From Adiantum capillus-veneris (taxonomy: Eukaryota; Streptophyta; Polypodiopsida; Polypodiales; Pteridaceae), in assembly GCA_014529385.2 (NCBI GenBank), contig CM043959.1:88333529-88397528 (forward strand): a stretch of 64,000 nt of DNA, written 5' to 3'. The notes beneath the pieces are model-generated. The model was not told the origin of the DNA, ran no database searches, and saw only the letters and a list, made by a program, of their open reading frames with translations. Every line of letters begins with the position of its first letter. Position 1 is the stretch's first letter. Both the position numbers and the translations under genes were made by a program. This document shows, piece after piece, positions 1 through 10,291 of the stretch.

Positions 1-1374
1 ATAGTCAGCCAAAGTACAAAGCAAGGCTTGTTGCCAAGGGCTTTAAGCAAGAACAAGGCATTGACTTTGATGAAGTCTTCTCTCCAGTGGTCAAGATAAC
101 TACATTGAGATGCTTTCTTGCATTGGTTGCCATATTAGATTTGGTGTTGCACCAAATGGATGTCAAGACAGCGTTCTTGCATGGTGATTTAGATGTGGAA
201 ATTTACATGCAGCAGCCAGAAGGGTTTGTTGAGAAAGGCAAGGAAGATTGGGTATGCTAGTTGTTAAAGAGTCTTTATGGCTTAAAACAATCATTGTGGG
301 CATGGTACCATAAATTCCACAAGTTTATGCTTTCTCAAGGCTACAAACGTAGTGAGTTCGATCACTGTCTATATACAAAGAAGGCTAAGGATGGTAGTTG
401 GCTGATCCTTATTTTGTATGTGGATGACATGTTGATTGCTGGCAAGCACTTGGAAGAAATTTCAGCTTTGAAGTCAAAGATGGCAAAATCGTTTGACATG
501 AAAGACATGGGTGAGGCAAGTCATATACCTTGTATGCGCATTGAGAGAGATAGATCAAAGAAGTTGATTTGGTTATCTCAAACAGAGTATATTGACAAGG
601 TTTTGCAACGTTTCAATATGGAGAAGGGAAAGGCATTGAGTGTTCCATTGCCACCATATGTGAAACTTAGTAAACAAGATTGTCCTGTGTCTGAGGAAGA
701 ACAGGCTGAAATGGATAAGATTCCATATGCGTCTGCAGTGGGTAGTTTGATGTATGCAATGATTGCTACTCGCCCAGACATTGCATTTGCAGTGGGAGTA
801 GTAAGTCGATACATGTCAAACCCAGGCAAGAAACATTGGGAGGCAGTGAAAGGAATATTGAGATACCTGAAAGCTACAAAGAGTATGCGTATATGCTATG
901 GGAGTCAGGAGCTAAGTGTAAAGGGTTTTACAGACTCGGATTATGCAGGTGACTTAGACAACCGAAGGTCTACGTCAGGGTATGTCTTTAAATTGGCTGG
1001 TGGAGCAGTATTATGGCGTTCTAGATTACAAGATTGTGTTACTCAGTCTACTACAGAGGCTGAATATGTTGCAGCATCAGAGGCATGCAAAGAATCAATT
1101 TGGCTTAATCGACTAGTAACAAATTTGGGAATCAAAGAAGAGATGTCTGTGTTATATTGTGATAGTCAAAGTGCTATACAATTGGCTCAATCCAGTTTAT
1201 CACTCAAAGACAAAGCATGTGGATGTGAAGTATCATTTCATGAGGGAAATGCTCGAGGATAAGCAACTTCAGCTTGTCAAAGTTCACACCACAGAAAATC
1301 CTGTTGATCTACTTACAAAAGGACTTCCCTCAGAGAGCTTTGCGCATTTTCGCAAGCAGTTAGGTGTAGGGTAG
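1..1374 (+). pseudogene. copia-1 pol remnant: reverse transcriptase and RNase H
   Basis: This is the 3' part of a Ty1/copia polyprotein, cut by the window edge. Reading starts in the frame of position 3 with the family signature ARLVAKGF, followed by [12 protein letters not shown] and YGLKQS. The catalytic box LYVDDMLIAG (about 414-443) is intact. The connection domain (TRPDIAFAVG, about 769-798) and the RNase H motifs (TDSDYAGD, TTEAEYVA, YCDSQSAIQL) follow in order. Two lesions inactivate it. A TAG at 258-260 lies just before YGLKQS. A frameshift near 1190 moves the RNase H C-terminus (HSKTKHVDVKYHF to HFRKQLGVG) into another frame that ends at 1374. The enzyme would have copied element RNA into cDNA inside virus-like particles. 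Family assignment is secure; the pseudogene call rests on these two lesions. Confidence 0.93.
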
Positions 1375-1463
1375 TACATCACTTCTCTAAATCTCTTGTA
1401 TATTAGCTTGTATAGTAGCTTCTCTCACACTTAAAGTACCACATTGGACTTTAAGTGGGAGGT

Positions 1464-1672
1464 TGTTGGGGTATAAAGCCCAATGTGGTCGCCCAGGGAA
1501 GTGGGCGGGCCGCCAGGTATGTACACATATTCTTTTGTAAAAACCTAATAAGAACTCACTATGCTCTACACATTACAGTAGAGCGAGTTCACCATATCGT
1601 CATGCTCTTCTTCTCGCACTCTCTCTCACGTCGCACTTCCGCTCGTACTCCTTCAAACCATACTAGTCATCA
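1464..1672 (+). repeat. 3' LTR of copia-1
   Basis: A purine tract (AAGTGGGAGG) at about 1453-1462 precedes TGTTGGGG, the expected 3' LTR start. The LTR appears to end in TCATCA at 1672. From about 1676 the sequence is clearly gypsy-1 RNase H on the reverse strand, so the end is set by the neighbour as well as by the terminal CA. At 209 bp it is close in size to the 187-191 bp LTRs of the copia element at 18382-22133. It also shares that element's polypurine context and TGTTGGGG start. The other LTR is outside the window. Confidence 0.75.
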
Positions 1673-3664
1673 CCAATTCAATTTTTGAGTAATCTCTTTC
1701 ATGAGGAGTCTTCACTCTGCTAGCATAATGAACTGAGATTCCTTCCCCCTTTGCAACAACATGGCCCCAATGGCATCATCTCCCACATATGGGTTAACAT
1801 AAAATTCCTTTTCCCAGTCAGGAGCTTGCATAATGGGTAGTGTACTTTGAACTTCCTTGACTCTGTCAAAAACATCTTCACAATCATGTGTCCACTCTAA
1901 TGGATCATTCTTCACCTCCTTGCTACAATGGATACAATATTTGTGATGCCAAAGGTATGCATCGAGACAGATACTTAACCTTCCGTATGAAAGTGGCCAA
2001 CTGTCTTGTATCCTTTGGAGATGAGAGCAATAACAAGGCTTCTACTTTCTCTGGATCTGCTTCAATCCCATTTTTTGAAATCACATGTCCAAGAAGATTC
2101 ACCCTTGGCTGTGCCAAACGACACTTCTTAGGGTTCAACTGACCCCCGCATTCATCATACCTTACAAAAGTCATTTCAAGCTTTTGAACATGCTCTTTCC
2201 TTCAGCTGTATACACAAAAATCATCTACGAACCCTTTGACAAACTTCCCAAGGAATAGGGTAAGGACCCAATCCACTTTTCTTTCAAAAGCTCCAGGCCC
2301 ATCTGTTAACTCAAAAGGAAGGCAACAAAAGCAGAAACAACCCCATGGAGTGATAAAAGTAGTCTTTTTCTGGTCTTCAGGAGCAAGGATAAGTTGAAAA
2401 TGCGTTGAATAACCATCACAGACATTGTATCTTTCAAAGCCAGCCCCACAACATCCAAAAGTTGATCAATGAAAGGTAAGGGATAAGGATTTTTCTTGGT
2501 CACTGTATTTAATGTCTTATAATCAGCGCAAACTCTCCAATGCCCATTTTTCTTTGGAGTGACCACTACTGGGCTCACCCATTTAGCATTATCAACTGGC
2601 ACAATGAACCTTGCATCCAAAAGTTTATCCATTTCTTCCTTTAAAGCATTCATTTGCTCCTTACCCATCCTTCTTAATTTCTATCTTATTGGCTTTGCCC
2701 CTTCAAATAGTTCAATCTTCACAAGATCTCCAACAAAACCCCTTATTTCTTGATATGAAGTGATGAAAAGATTTGGAAACCTGTCCAACATTGTTAAGTA
2801 CTCCCTTCTTTCTCCTTGTGTCAATAGCATGTTTTGAATCGACCCCTTCTTCACTGGCAATTCCTGTTTAGGCTGCATCAACTACTCAAGTTGCTCTAAA
2901 TGGCTCGAAGCATTTATATCCCCTTACACTTGCAATACTTCACCAATTTCTCTCTTCTCCTCGTCCAGCAGCAAGAATGACACTTCACCTCATCACTGGA
3001 ACTAGAAGTAGTGCCACTTCGTGAATCTTCAGAACTGTCTTCACTGGTGACTTCGGATTCATCATTTTCGCTCACATCTTCTAGTGTCAAAGGTTGCTTG
3101 GTAGTCATATCAAACACCCTCTTTTCACCTTCTTGCCATACACACAGATTGTTCTCTTGCCCTAATCTTGCATAGCACCAACATCTCTCAACCAAGGTCA
3201 TCCCAAAATGAGAGGAAAAACTCCAAGGCCAGCTGGCATAACATGAAATTTACTATAACCTTCACGTTAAAGACTTCAACTTCAAAATTCTTAATCAACC
3301 CCAAACACTTCACTTTGGCATGGTTTGCTAGTCTAATCATGAACCCAGAGCTTCTACATGTGATGAGACCCAGTCTCTCGACATGTGACTGTGTGATCAC
3401 ACAAACTTGAGCACCTCCATCAATGTAGGCCTCTCCCATACCCACACCTTTGTGCCAAGCGTTCACCGCAGGACAAATGTTGGGTAGCTGTCCCACTGCC
3501 AACACTCTGACTTGTCCATGCTTCGACTCTTTCTCTGAATTCACTAATGACTTCCATTGCCTCTTAAGTGTGGGCACCATATTCATCAAGTGTCCGAAAG
3601 TACAATCTACATTCCTCCCAATCAGGTCTTCCTTTAAACTGTAAGTTGTTTGGCCTTCTCCCAA
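1673..3664 (-). pseudogene. gypsy-1 pol remnant: protease, reverse transcriptase, start of RNase H
   Basis: Read on the reverse strand from 3664 down, this is Ty3/gypsy pol. The protease lies at 3188-3664 with an active-site-like string YIDGGAQVCVIT, where the usual D-S-G is D-G-G. RT fingers and palm lie at 2306-2668 (WVSPVVVTPKKNGHWRVCADYKTLN, here quoted only in part: CADYKTLN). A catalytic FVDDF occurs near 2220, and the thumb at 1923-2174 has LLGHVISKNGIEAD. RNase H begins at 1712-1915 and continues in a shifted frame as YASRVKTPHERDYSKIE up to about 1676. Several stops and frameshifts separate the pieces. RNase H stops at the copia-1 LTR, and no integrase is present. I infer that copia-1 inserted into this gene and that the rest lies left of the window. 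Confidence 0.9.
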
Positions 3665-3905
3665 AGGTAAATCTGCTACTTCAAACTGTCTACGAGGTCT
3701 TCCCTTCCTCTTAAATTTTGCATCTTTGCTCTCTTTCTCTTCCTCTTAACTTTCGTATCTTCACCCTCCTTCTCTTTCTCTTCCCTTTCTTCTTATTGGG
3801 ACTTGGAGCAGCATAGCCTTTCCTCTCTCTTTTTCCTACGGGCATCATATCTGCTTCTTTCTTTTCAACCCACACAATACCCACATGACCACCAGAGGTT
3901 GAGGA
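3665..3905 (-). other. gypsy-1 gag-protease spacer
   Basis: The 240 bp between the gag and protease pieces are rich in Lys/Glu codons on the reverse strand (repeated cttcctctt on the plus strand). This is typical of the linker between a zinc knuckle and protease. No separate gene is seen. Confidence 0.5.
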
Positions 3906-4857
3906 CTAATTTTCCTGTTCAATACCTTGATCTCCCCGTATATCCACTGCATAATCATTAGTCTTGTTAAGAATCTGCTGAGGAAGTGGAAACATATCAC
4001 CTCCCATCCTTGTTGGCCTTGGACAACAAGTGCTTATGTGACCAAGTTCACCATAATTATAATAGGTAGGGATAAACCTCCTTTGTGGCTCAAAGACACC
4101 TTGTCCACGACCCACATTAGCATTAGGTTGAGCTTCATATGGCTGGGCCATTCCTCTACCACAACCACGACCACGACCACCTCCAAGAACACTGAGCTGC
4201 AGCATCATGGTCGTCATGTCTTGCATATTTCGTTGTAATTGTTCGCACAACCCTTTGAGCAGGTTGGGCTTTAGCCTCTGCCTGATTTTCCTCATTTTGG
4301 CCACCGTTACCTTGCACATGGACCGCTTTTCCATACTGATTGAGTCTTTGAATTTTTTTTCTTTCTCCCTAGCGATAGTGGTTGCTTCCAAAAAGGTAGC
4401 ATGCCTTTTTAGTTCAACTTTGAACTTCAAACTTTCCTTTAAGTTTGCCACAAATACGGTCCTTCTTTAACATCACTGGAGGGATTTCATTTTCCAAAGC
4501 TCGGGCCCATTTATCCCATAAACGGGTAAACTGCATGAAAAAATCATCAACACTTTGATTAGCCTTCTGCGTGTCATGCCAAACTTCATCAGGTACTTCA
4601 ATGGATCTATACTGTGCCAAAAAATCTTGCTTCACACATAGTAGTCCAAAACCACCCGTGGAGTTTGTACCTGTATCACCTTCTTCATAATTTTGTAACC
4701 AAACTTTTGCCTCATCCTATAAACTGTATTGTAGCAACCACAATAATATAGCTTGATCTACTATATTTTGCAGTAAGCAGTTGACCTCCAATTTCTCAAT
4801 AAAAGTCCGTGCATTCTCATTAGGCAATCCATGAAACTGTTGAAACTCGTTTTCCAT
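3906..4857 (-). pseudogene. gypsy-1 gag remnant
   Basis: A reverse-strand gag starts at the ATG at 4857 (MENEFQQFHGLPNEN) and stays in one frame to 4414, apart from a single TAG near 4720. It contains a typical gag helical region (AKVWLQNYEEG, VDDFFMQFTRLWDKW). A frameshift near 4440 carries it into the second piece, 3906-4451. That piece has a Gly/Arg-rich stretch and a degenerate zinc knuckle, YYNYGELGHISTCCP, in which both leading cysteines are tyrosine. Gag would form the particle shell and bind RNA; loss of the knuckle cysteines agrees with decay. About 310 bp of leader separate the ATG from the putative LTR at 5171. Confidence 0.85.
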
Positions 4858-5170
4858 GTTCGATTGCCACAGAAACACTTATATGTGACGTCGTAAGTTT
4901 AAAGGATGTCGATGGATTGCTCTAGTACCTAATCCACCTCACATTGGGTAACCCAGCCCCCACTACTCGGCTTCACAAAACCTCACGACCCTCCAAAGGC
5001 TTCAATCCAATTACACGACCGCCTCAAGTGTTGTCCACAATTTGCACATACATAGGCGGTTGTCCATAAGGACCCACATCCCCTTTAGATTCTTTGCCTG
5101 CAGAATAGACATATTTTATAGGAATTGGAGCACATGAGCACTTGCTCCTTGGGTGGGAGCACCAAAATGA

Positions 5171-6100
5171 TGTTAGCATGAAAACGACAAGGAAAACGAG
5201 TGCCTCTATAGCCTTGCACGAGTCACATCATCGAAAGGAAGAACTATTGCACCGTTGAAATCACCCGTGATAAGCACCTCTAAAGTTTTATGAAGAACCC
5301 TTCTAGCATGAAGCACGCTTGGAATTAGGAGAAACCAAGGACATAAAGACATAGCTTGTCTTTATGAATAGATGTCTGTAGAGCATCCATAGGCTAAAAA
5401 CTGACCAAAGATGAGAGAGTTATGGCCACTCAAAGTTGGGGGTGTACTCTCTCTTGCTAAAAAATGAGCTCTCTAGAGAGTTTGCACGTGTTCCAAAGAA
5501 TTGCAGTTATAAAATGGGTCCCTTTTGATCTTTTATTTCAAGAGATTTCTTCTCTCTCCTCAGTCGACAAGGTTCTCTTGCAAGGCTCCATTTAATTGGT
5601 CCATTTTTTGCCTCATTTGGGTACGAAATGAGCTAGCCGATGACTTTTGGGTCAAGGGAAGGGGTGGGGATAGTGTCCAGGGGACCAAAATGATAACCAA
5701 GTGCTTGGGCAACTGAGTGGGAACTCAAAATGGCACCCCTTCTTCCCCAAGAGTCCACGATCCCCCATAGCCAAGCTCCTCTCTCCTATGATACACCCCA
5801 AATGGGCACCTATTCCCCCTCTTTTACCCCTTGCTTTGAGCCCAAGCTTCCCTATGTGGGATTATCTCATTGCCACATGGCACATTTCTCCCACACTTCT
5901 CCAAATTCCTTCTCTCCCCACAGGACATTTCCAACTTGACCCCTTCTCAGGACCAATTTCCCAAGATCATAGTGCACCGCTCCGAGCACCAAATGCGACG
6001 TCGTAAAGCACGGCTTGGAGCCCGTTTCTTTGGCTATCTCTAGAAATTTAAAATCTCAGCATTTCTAATTTTAGATCATCAAGTTTTCCCATTTTTCTTT
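5171..6100 (-). repeat. putative 5' LTR of gypsy-1, outer end undefined
   Basis: On the reverse strand, TGGTGCTCCCACC (5149-5161 on the plus strand) looks like a primer-binding site. It lies four bases inside a terminus ending CATGCTAACA. The LTR would therefore start on the plus strand at TGTTAGCATG, 5171. No matching second LTR exists in the window, so the outer end is a guess. The sequence between 5171 and about 6400 has no convincing coding potential; the forward ORFs at 5525-6006 look spurious. Confidence 0.45.
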
Positions 6101-6404
6101 GTTGCATGCATCTGCAACCACTTTCTAAGTCGAGACCGCCCACTTCGGAAGCACATATCTCATGATGTACGAATCCGATTTACGAGCTATAAAGCACGAC
6201 TAAAATACTTATTGAAAATCAACTCAAACAACCCAAAACACTAGTACACAAGCCCGACAAAACCAATCCTTTGTACATGAATTTTTACATGGTCACTCCC
6301 AAGACTCGAAGCACTATGTACACATATATACATGAGGCTAGTTAGCAAGCTTTTTGGCATGATCTATTGGCTTTATGCTCATCCAAAAAATGCCTGACAA
6401 CGTG

Positions 6405-7165
6405 AACACTTTGGAATTATCTTTAAGCGAATACACCCATGCATGCCTAGAGTGATCATCAATGAAAGTAACGAAGTACAGTAATTACCCAAGGATGGAG
6501 TTTGCATAGGTCCACAAGCATCACTATACACAAGTTGTAACATGCATGTAGCCCTTACTCAACCATCCTTTGGAAACTTTGAATGCTTATCTTACCCAAA
6601 ATACAACCTTCAAAAACATGCTTAGAAGGTGCTTCAAGAGGTGCTTCGAATCCACAACTGCTGTTGTAATATTTTTGTTCACACTTGTCATATAGAGTGA
6701 GTTTGTACAGCCCACAACACAAAATACTAGATGCAACAATTTTATCACCAAAACTGTGATCATGAATTGTACATATGCCATCCACAAATTTGACACCAAG
6801 GCCTAGTCTTACAAGTGTAGAGACAGACATAAGGTTTGTTTTGATCCTTGGTACATAAAGTGCATCAACAAGTGTAAAGAATTTCAATTTCTAGAAATTT
6901 GCAAAATCTTTCAACTCCCTTGAGCGGATAAGAGCATTGTGCTTTGTAGCACCGCCATCAAAGTACCAAACATAGGACTCTCCAACAGCTAACATACATA
7001 CATAATGGGCAGAGGGATCATAAGTACACTATACACTGAATGCCCATTCTACATCTGCATCATCATCACAATCTCCATTTATAAAAGATTCTAGAATAGC
7101 TGCATTGGTAGAAGATCCAGTCTCTTTCCTTTTGGATTCTTTTGCCTTCAACCAAGACATTGCTG
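6405..7165 (-). pseudogene. copia fragment (gag end, protease, pre-integrase), relative of copia-2
   Basis: Reverse-strand reading from 7165 gives the end of gag (FINGDCDDDADVEWAFS), then a protease box WYFDGGATKH, then the pre-integrase region at 6555-6887 (VDALYVPRIKTNLMSVS). The start of integrase up to about 6405 follows. Each block aligns with copia-2 (54570-58400), including the linker after the zinc knuckle and the CILGK motif. The protease reads D-G-G where copia-2 keeps D-S-G. The fragment has no LTRs and no RT, and carries stops and frameshifts. The flank 6100-6404 holds nothing I recognise. Confidence 0.85.
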
Positions 7166-7206
7166 GCATGATTGAGGGCGATTACAATGCTTTCAAAAGG
7201 AGGGTA

Positions 7207-7825
7207 TGTCAGAAGTTTGTGACATGGCATGCCCAACTTAAAGAACTGGCTGGAAGGAATACGATTTAGAGTTTAAAAATTCAACCTAGAATAACTTATG
7301 GAGCATTGGTTGAGGGGCCTAAAATCCTAAAAAATTAAAGACCTCCCAAGATTTGCATAAAATCAGTCTCTCAAAAAAATTTGCGCAAAAGTGATGATGT
7401 GGTAGGCTTGCCAAAAAATGCGGAGTTGTGTTAACGTGGCAGTAGCACGAGCTCGGTATCAGTTTTGGGTGCCAAGTTTGCTAAGCTTTTGGGAGCAGAT
7501 GCTTTTGGATCATTTGCTTTTGGATGTAATGATTTTGGGGCTCTGCTTTTGGGCATCTACTGTTTATAAGAGCCCTTGGGCCACTCTTTGGAGAGCATTT
7601 GGATGCAGAGGTTTGGAGAGTTTAACCCTCGGAGAGTTGTACCTTTGTGAAGCAATAATAAAGATATATCAGAAGGGGCACCAATCTTTGTGCCAATTCA
7701 TCTAGGGATGGAACTTGTCAACTCTCCTCTTTTCTCTCTGTTTATTCAAGTTCAATTCAATCATTTGCAGATTTTGTTTGTGTGTTGCTCTTGATGTTTG
7801 CCTTGGGGTGTCCAAGTCCATTACA
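7207..7825 (+). repeat. gypsy-type LTR, first copy
   Basis: The repeat starts TGTCAGAAGTTTGTGACATG and ends CCAAGTCCATTACA. A TATA-like TTTATAAGAGCCC occurs near 7562, followed by a transcribed-looking segment with AATAATAAAG near 7657. It is repeated with clear but diverged identity at 7840-8513. Its 3' third (ataaag..., ggggcaccaatcttt..., gtgtccaagtc) resembles the LTRs of the tandem array at 27.9-36.8 kb, so it belongs to a related gypsy family. Confidence 0.75.
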
Positions 7826-7826
7826 G

Positions 7827-7838
7827 TGGTATCAAAGC
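7827..7838 (+). promoter_or_regulatory. primer-binding site (initiator-Met tRNA type)
   Basis: TGGTATCAAAGC differs by one base from the plant iMet primer-binding site TGGTATCAGAGC. It sits one base after the LTR at 7207-7825, the canonical position. The second LTR begins only two bases later, so no internal region remains. Confidence 0.75.
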
Positions 7839-7839
7839 A

Positions 7840-8357
7840 TGTCAAAATTTTATGACGTGGCACGCCTAACTTAAAGAACTGGTTGAGGGATAAGGGATTA
7901 AAGTTTAAAAACTTTGACCCAAAAGAACTTATGGAGCAGTTGACAAGGGGCCTAAAACCCTAAAGAGTCAGGGAATTCCCAAGTTTTCATAAAATCAGCC
8001 TCTCAACAAAATTTGTGCAAAAGTGATGATGTGGCAAGCTGGTCAAAAAACCCAAAGATGAGTTGACGTGGCAACAGTGCTCGGTATCAATTTTGGGTGC
8101 CAGTTTGGCCAATCTTTTGAGAGTAGATGCTTTTGGATCATGTGCTTTTGGGAGTAGATGCTTTTGGATGTAGTGCTTTTGGGCATCTTCTGTGCCCTTT
8201 ATAAGAGCCCCTTGGGGCACTCTTTAGAGAGTATGTGGATGCAAAGTCTTGGAGAGCTGGACCCTCGGGGAGTTGTACCTTTTTGAAGCAATAACAAAAA
8301 AATACCAGAAGGGACTCTAGTCTTTGGAGACAAGACTCCTCCGTTTCGTGTCAACTC

Positions 8358-8434
<77 letters not shown>

Positions 8435-8513
8435 AAGGTCAGTTCAATTATTTGAAGTTTTTGTGTCATGTGTTTCTCTTGATCTTTGACTTGGGGTGTC
8501 CAAGTCTATTACA
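7840..8513 (+). repeat. gypsy-type LTR, second copy, with CT expansion
   Basis: This is the second copy of the 7207-7825 repeat. It starts TGTCAAAATTTTATGACG, ends CAAGTCTATTACA, and contains a matching promoter-like CCTTTATAAGAGCCCC. The extra length relative to the first copy is mostly a CT tract at 8354-8432. No 5-bp direct repeat flanks the pair, so the arrangement is unlikely to be one simple recent insertion. Confidence 0.7.
8354..8432 (+). repeat. (CT)n microsatellite
   Basis: An almost uninterrupted CT dinucleotide run inside the second LTR copy. Confidence 0.95.
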
Positions 8514-8519
8514 TCCACC

Positions 8520-9778
8520 TCGGTTGCAAAGTTATGGTCAAACATTGTTAGAGGTCGTCCTTCAGGCATGGATTTGGGCTTTGAATGATAGGATATTCCA
8601 ATGCATGAGAGTCAGAGTTCGGGGCTTGATCACATGGTGGAGACTTGACATGTCATGATTTTCTTCCTTTGTGCATAGTTGATGTATACATTATGTACAT
8701 ACATTATGTTTAAGCTCCAATAAGATGTATATATTAAAATATTAGATGCCTTTGTGATTAGAATAAATGGAGGACTTTTTTGCAATATGTAAATAACATG
8801 CATTTACATAGAGTGTGTTTGCAAGAACATAATCAACATGCCTTGATGGGTTAGGATGGATATATTGTGGCCTGTATTATCTTTTATGTTGGTGCTCAAA
8901 AAAAAAAATCGGATTGTTATGCTAGTCCGGCATGAGTTGCAGCCTATAATGCTCATAACTATGGGATTGAACGATTAGATTGGAATGATTTGGGTGTTGG
9001 ATTTACGAACATCGTGTTTGCTCACATGATCCTAAGTTAAGTTTCACTCATAATGCATTCAAGTAGATTTGAACCAGATTGGACATATGTTATTTCCTTC
9101 ATGCTAGTCAATTTGATGATTATGTCTCCAAATTGTGGATAGATTGGACAATCCTACCTTCGGATAATGCCCCTTTATATAGGCATCTAGGTCTCGATTG
9201 ATCATATTGAAGAATAGTTATTTGAAACATGATTTTTAAAAGAAATGGTACTTTATGCATCAGTACCTCTTTATCATAGAGTTTATGAGGACATTGATAT
9301 TGCATGGTTCTAATTTGTTTCAGCTTTTTTTCTGACTATGAGAGGTCGTATATGCATGAGATTCAAGAAGCCGTTTAACGGGCAAAATGGATGGCTTGCT
9401 CTTATCAAATGGCTTTACTGGATAAAGTATGCTCCTTTAAATAGTTTTTCAAGATTTTGCAAGAGTCTAGGAAAAAGTAAAATAATTGCAGGGTCAAAAA
9501 GTTGGATGGCCAATATTGATTGGTATAATTCTATGCAAGAATTGACTCATTGTGCTCGACTCTAAATTTCTTCTCTTTTTGCCACTAGTTTGAATGTCTC
9601 TTCATATGTTTTGGGTAAACTTTTGCAATTTGTGCAACCTATCATCTCTCTTGTGATCCCATGGCCTTAGAGGAACCTTTTACAGAACAAGAGATAAAGG
9701 AAGCCTTGCAATTGATGGGAAAATGGAAATTACTCGGCTAGGATAGTTTGAAATTGGAAATTCTATTGCTTTCTAGCA
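8520..9778 (+). pseudogene. LINE-1, upstream part of ORF2 (5' half)
   Basis: This is a decayed L1-type LINE on the forward strand. The clearest part is the segment just before RT: MALEEPFTEQEIKEALQLMG (9660-9720), then LG-stop-DSLKLEILLLSS up to 9777. It matches the LINE pattern PFT-EI--A----GPDG--EF. Upstream, 9338-9565 is a 75-residue open stretch in the endonuclease-RT linker. Earlier sequence has many stops and gives only weak endonuclease hints. Coding is interrupted exactly at 9778 and resumes at 23547 after the DNA transposon. The rejoined spacing from GPDG to the next RT block is about 51 residues, against about 49 in typical plant LINEs. Confidence 0.75.
9775..9778. other. target site duplication AGCA (left)
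   Basis: AGCA precedes the left terminal repeat and recurs at 23547-23550 after the right one. The flanking LINE coding sequence continues across it. Confidence 0.65.
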
Positions 9779-9801
9779 AGGTGAAAGCATGAAATGGTGG
9801 T
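9779..9801 (+). repeat. left terminal inverted repeat
   Basis: Begins AGGTGAAAGCATG and ends TGGTGGT. Against the inverted right end, 19 of 23 positions match (mismatches at 1, 14, 15 and 16). The similarity fades after position 23. Confidence 0.7.
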
Positions 9802-10107
9802 CAGTTTTAAGGGCTTTTCTAGGTGGTTTTTGAAGTACTTCTCAAGTTTTATTTGTTCCCTTCAAATAGTTTTTCAGGGACGTGGAAAATTGCAAGAAAT
9901 GGAAAATGCCGCCACTTCAAGAATGCCATCATTTTTTGAACATTGTTTACGGGTAGAAGGTGACTGTGACTTATCTTGCATGCCATTCTACACAGCAGGA
10001 AGCTACCCACATGCTACTGCATCTTCATGCACCCTGCGTGAACAGAGCGAGGAAGAAGTGCAGACGCCTACCCTCTCTGTGCGACCTCAATCTTCACCGG
10101 GTACTGT

Positions 10108-10110
<3 letters not shown>

Positions 10111-10191
<81 letters not shown>
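10111..10191 (+). repeat. (CT)n tract upstream of gene A
   Basis: A CT run of about 80 bp lies 100 bp before the first recognised exon of gene A, on its sense strand. The following TTTTTTTGTTTGTACAG (acceptor AG at 10259-10260) suggests that an upstream untranslated exon and intron precede the ATG. Low-complexity Leu/Ser or Glu/Arg ORFs across it are artefacts. Confidence 0.85.
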
Positions 10192-10291
10192 GTTGTAGTT
10201 GAGCAATGTGTTTGTTTGAGGACATTGTGAATCATGGATTGTGTTTTTTTGTTTGTACAGTAATATAAAGACTCCACCACGAAAGTGCACC

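Noticed and set aside
578-829. Reverse ORF of 83 codons
   Set aside because: It is an antisense shadow of the copia-1 RT.
5525-6006. Three overlapping Pro/Ser-rich forward ORFs
   Set aside because: They lie in a probable LTR of gypsy-1 and have low-complexity composition in several frames.
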